Shown one piece after another: positions 14,735 through 16,135 of a stretch of 16,135 nt of DNA; position 1 is the first letter of the stretch, and every line of letters starts with the position of its first letter. The stretch covers positions 1 to 16,135 of the forward strand of contig DATLFQ010000026.1 in NCBI GenBank assembly GCA_035540915.1. The letters run 5' to 3'. This stretch comes from DATLFQ01 sp035540915. GTDB taxonomy: Bacteria > Actinomycetota > Acidimicrobiia > Acidimicrobiales > GCA-2861595. The position numbers and the translations under genes are program-made. A model generated the notes under the pieces. It had not been told where the DNA came from, did not search any database, and saw only the letters and a list, made by a program, of their open reading frames with translations.

Positions 14735-15765
14735 TCGACGCCCCCGATGGAGATGAAGTCGGCGTAGAACAGCCCGAGCGCGAAGGCCGTGCACAGGCCG
14801 GCCAGGATCCAGAAGCGCACGATGACGGTCGTCTCGGGCCACCCGAGCAGCTCGAAGTGGTGGTGCACCGGGGCCATGCGGAAGACCCGCCGGTGGAAGA
14901 AGCGGAAGCTCGCCACCTGCACCATCACCGACAGGGTCTCCAGGACGTACAGCCCGCCGATGACGGGCAGCAGCAGGTGCAGGTTCATGACCAGGGCGAG
15001 CGCGGCCAGACCGGCGCCGATGGCCAGGGAGCCGGTGTCGCCCATGAAGATGCGCGCCGGAGCCGCGTTCCACCACAGGAAGCCCGCGCAGGCGCCGGTC
15101 ATGGCCACCGCCAGCAGGGCCAGGTCCAGCGCCTGGGGGACCTGGTACACGTCGAAGTGCCGGAATTGCCAGAACCCGATGATGGCGAACGCGGAGAACG
15201 CGAAGGTGGATGCCCCGGCCGCGAGGCCGTCGAGCCCGTCGGTGAGGTTCACCGCGTTTGAGGTGCCGATGATCATCAGCACGGCCAGCACCGTCCAGCC
15301 GACCGGGCCCAGGTCCAGGCCGAGCGAGTCCCAGCGGGTGAAGGCCAGGTCGGTGTTCACCTTCGCCAGGTTCAGCGCCAGCACCGCGAAGCCGCCCGCC
15401 ACCACCAGCTGGCCGGCCACCTTGGCCCGCTTGTTGAGCCCGAGGCTGCGCTGGTGGCGCACCTTGATCCAGTCGTCGAGCAGCCCGACCAGGCCGGCGC
15501 CGGCCACCGCCACCGCCACCAGGAGGCCGCCGCGGGTGAAGATGGCGCCCTCGCGGAGGTGGCCGGCCAGATACCCCGCCAGCGCGCCGGCCACGATCAT
15601 CAGGCCGCCCATGGTCGGGGTGCCCGCCTTGGTGACGTGGCCCTGCGGGCCGTCCTCGCGGATCTGCTGGCCGATGCCCCGGGACTGCAGCCACCGGATG
15701 TAGACCGGCGTCGCCCCCAGCGCCACCACCAGCGCCACGCCGCCGGCCACCAGCAGCGCGATCAC
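14731..15765 (-). CDS. mraY: Phospho-N-acetylmuramoyl-pentapeptide transferase MraY
   Basis: 344 residues, about ten membrane segments. Transfers phospho-MurNAc-pentapeptide to undecaprenyl phosphate to give lipid I. Seen: KAGTPTMGG (46-54), the aspartate pair D97-D98 in LLDDW, NKRAKVAGQ (111-119), SNAVNLTDGLDG (169-180), the catalytic-site ARIFMGDTGSL (237-247, D243) and PVHHHFEL (299-306). The start is GTG, sharing GTGA with the murE stop. The HHH signature and DDW separate it from WecA/TagO relatives. It is directly downstream of murE rather than murF, which is unusual. Confidence 0.98.
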   Translation of the reverse strand: MIALLVAGGVALVVALGATPVYIRWLQSRGIGQQIREDGPQGHVTKAGTPTMGGLMIVAGALAGYLAGHLREGAIFTRGGLLVAVAVAGAGLVGLLDDWIKVRHQRSLGLNKRAKVAGQLVVAGGFAVLALNLAKVNTDLAFTRWDSLGLDLGPVGWTVLAVLMIIGTSNAVNLTDGLDGLAAGASTFAFSAFAIIGFWQFRHFDVYQVPQALDLALLAVAMTGACAGFLWWNAAPARIFMGDTGSLAIGAGLAALALVMNLHLLLPVIGGLYVLETLSVMVQVASFRFFHRRVFRMAPVHHHFELLGWPETTVIVRFWILAGLCTAFALGLFYADFISIGGVD

Positions 15766-16135
15766 GGGGCGTCGACCTGCGCCAGCCGCTCCAGCAGCTC
15801 CCGGGCCACCAGGCGGTCGTCGAACGGCTCGGTCCGGCCCCCCGCCGTCTGGCCCGACTCGTGTCCCTTGCCGGCGATGACCACCACGTCGCCGGGACGG
15901 GCCGACGACAGGGCCAGCCCGATGGCCGCCCGACGGTCCAGCTCGACCGCGAGCGCGCCGGGCGCGCCGGCCCGCACCTCGGCGGCGATGGACTCGGGCG
16001 CCTCGCCGCGGGGGTTGTCGGAGGTGACGACGGCCAGGTCGGCCAGCCGGGCCGCCACCGCGCCCATCGCGGGGCGCTTGGCCCGGTCGCGGTCGCCGCC
16101 GCAGCCGAACACGACCAGGACCCGGCGGCCGCCGG
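15762..16135 (-). CDS. murE: UDP-MurNAc-tripeptide synthetase MurE, C-terminal part
   Basis: Truncated at the right edge; the last 123 residues are visible, corresponding to the C-terminal Mur ligase domain. Seen: VLVVFGCGGDRDRAKRPAMG, TSDNPRGEAP, PGDVVVIAGKGHE and PFDDR. The DNPR motif is the established marker for meso-diaminopimelate as the added amino acid (lysine-adding enzymes differ here), so the organism probably has DAP-type peptidoglycan. MurF lacks this combination, so this is not a murF end. The TGA overlaps the mraY GTG by 4 nt. The upstream part, and any fusion at its N-terminus, lies outside the window. Confidence 0.96.
   Translation of the reverse strand, partial: GGRRVLVVFGCGGDRDRAKRPAMGAVAARLADLAVVTSDNPRGEAPESIAAEVRAGAPGALAVELDRRAAIGLALSSARPGDVVVIAGKGHESGQTAGGRTEPFDDRLVARELLERLAQVDAP

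Overview
This window is high-GC, mostly gene-filled DNA carrying the right-hand part of an actinobacterial division and cell-wall (dcw) cluster. On the minus strand the order is murE (partial) - mraY - murD - ftsW - murG - murC - murB - ftsQ - ftsZ - pgeF - yggS - sepF - yggT - divIVA, followed by a membrane protein of unknown function. A 5'-truncated ileS lies on the plus strand at the left edge and converges on that membrane protein. The high GC, the sepF/yggT/divIVA block, the absence of ftsA next to ftsZ, and the DivIVA-type polar protein point to Actinomycetota. The murG-murC-murB-ftsQ-ftsZ order and the short PgeF would fit an Acidimicrobiia-like lineage, but that placement is an inference.

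Right part (about 16135-7886, read right to left): the cytoplasmic and membrane steps of peptidoglycan precursor synthesis. MurE adds meso-diaminopimelate, MraY makes lipid I, MurD adds D-Glu, FtsW polymerises glycan at the septum, MurG makes lipid II, and MurC and MurB supply UDP-MurNAc-L-Ala and UDP-MurNAc. FtsQ then links precursor synthesis to the divisome. These genes are packed with 4-nt stop/start overlaps (GTGA, TTGA, ATGA), one direct TAG-ATG abutment and two longer overlaps of 14 and 17 nt, which indicates one translationally coupled transcript. murF is missing from its usual place between murE and mraY.

Middle (7711-7885): the only substantial intergenic gap of the operon, before ftsZ. 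It is clearly more AT-rich than its surroundings. It holds a plausible promoter, a perfect 10-bp inverted repeat and a helically phased set of short repeats, so ftsZ probably has its own control.

Left part (7710-3717): ftsZ, pgeF, yggS, sepF, yggT and divIVA, the standard Gram-positive ylm-type block for Z-ring assembly, membrane anchoring and polar or septal growth.

Left edge (3615-1): a 449-aa predicted double-TM protein with two copies of a 50-residue helical module, strongly acidic linkers and a 119-residue Lys/Ala/Pro histone-H1-like tail, then convergent ileS. The H1-tailed membrane protein beside divIVA is the least explained item and the best candidate for something new. The rest is a fairly ordinary dcw locus with some distinctive details. 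I saw no tRNA, rRNA, CRISPR array, insertion sequence or phage gene, and there is no gene-free stretch longer than 300 bases.
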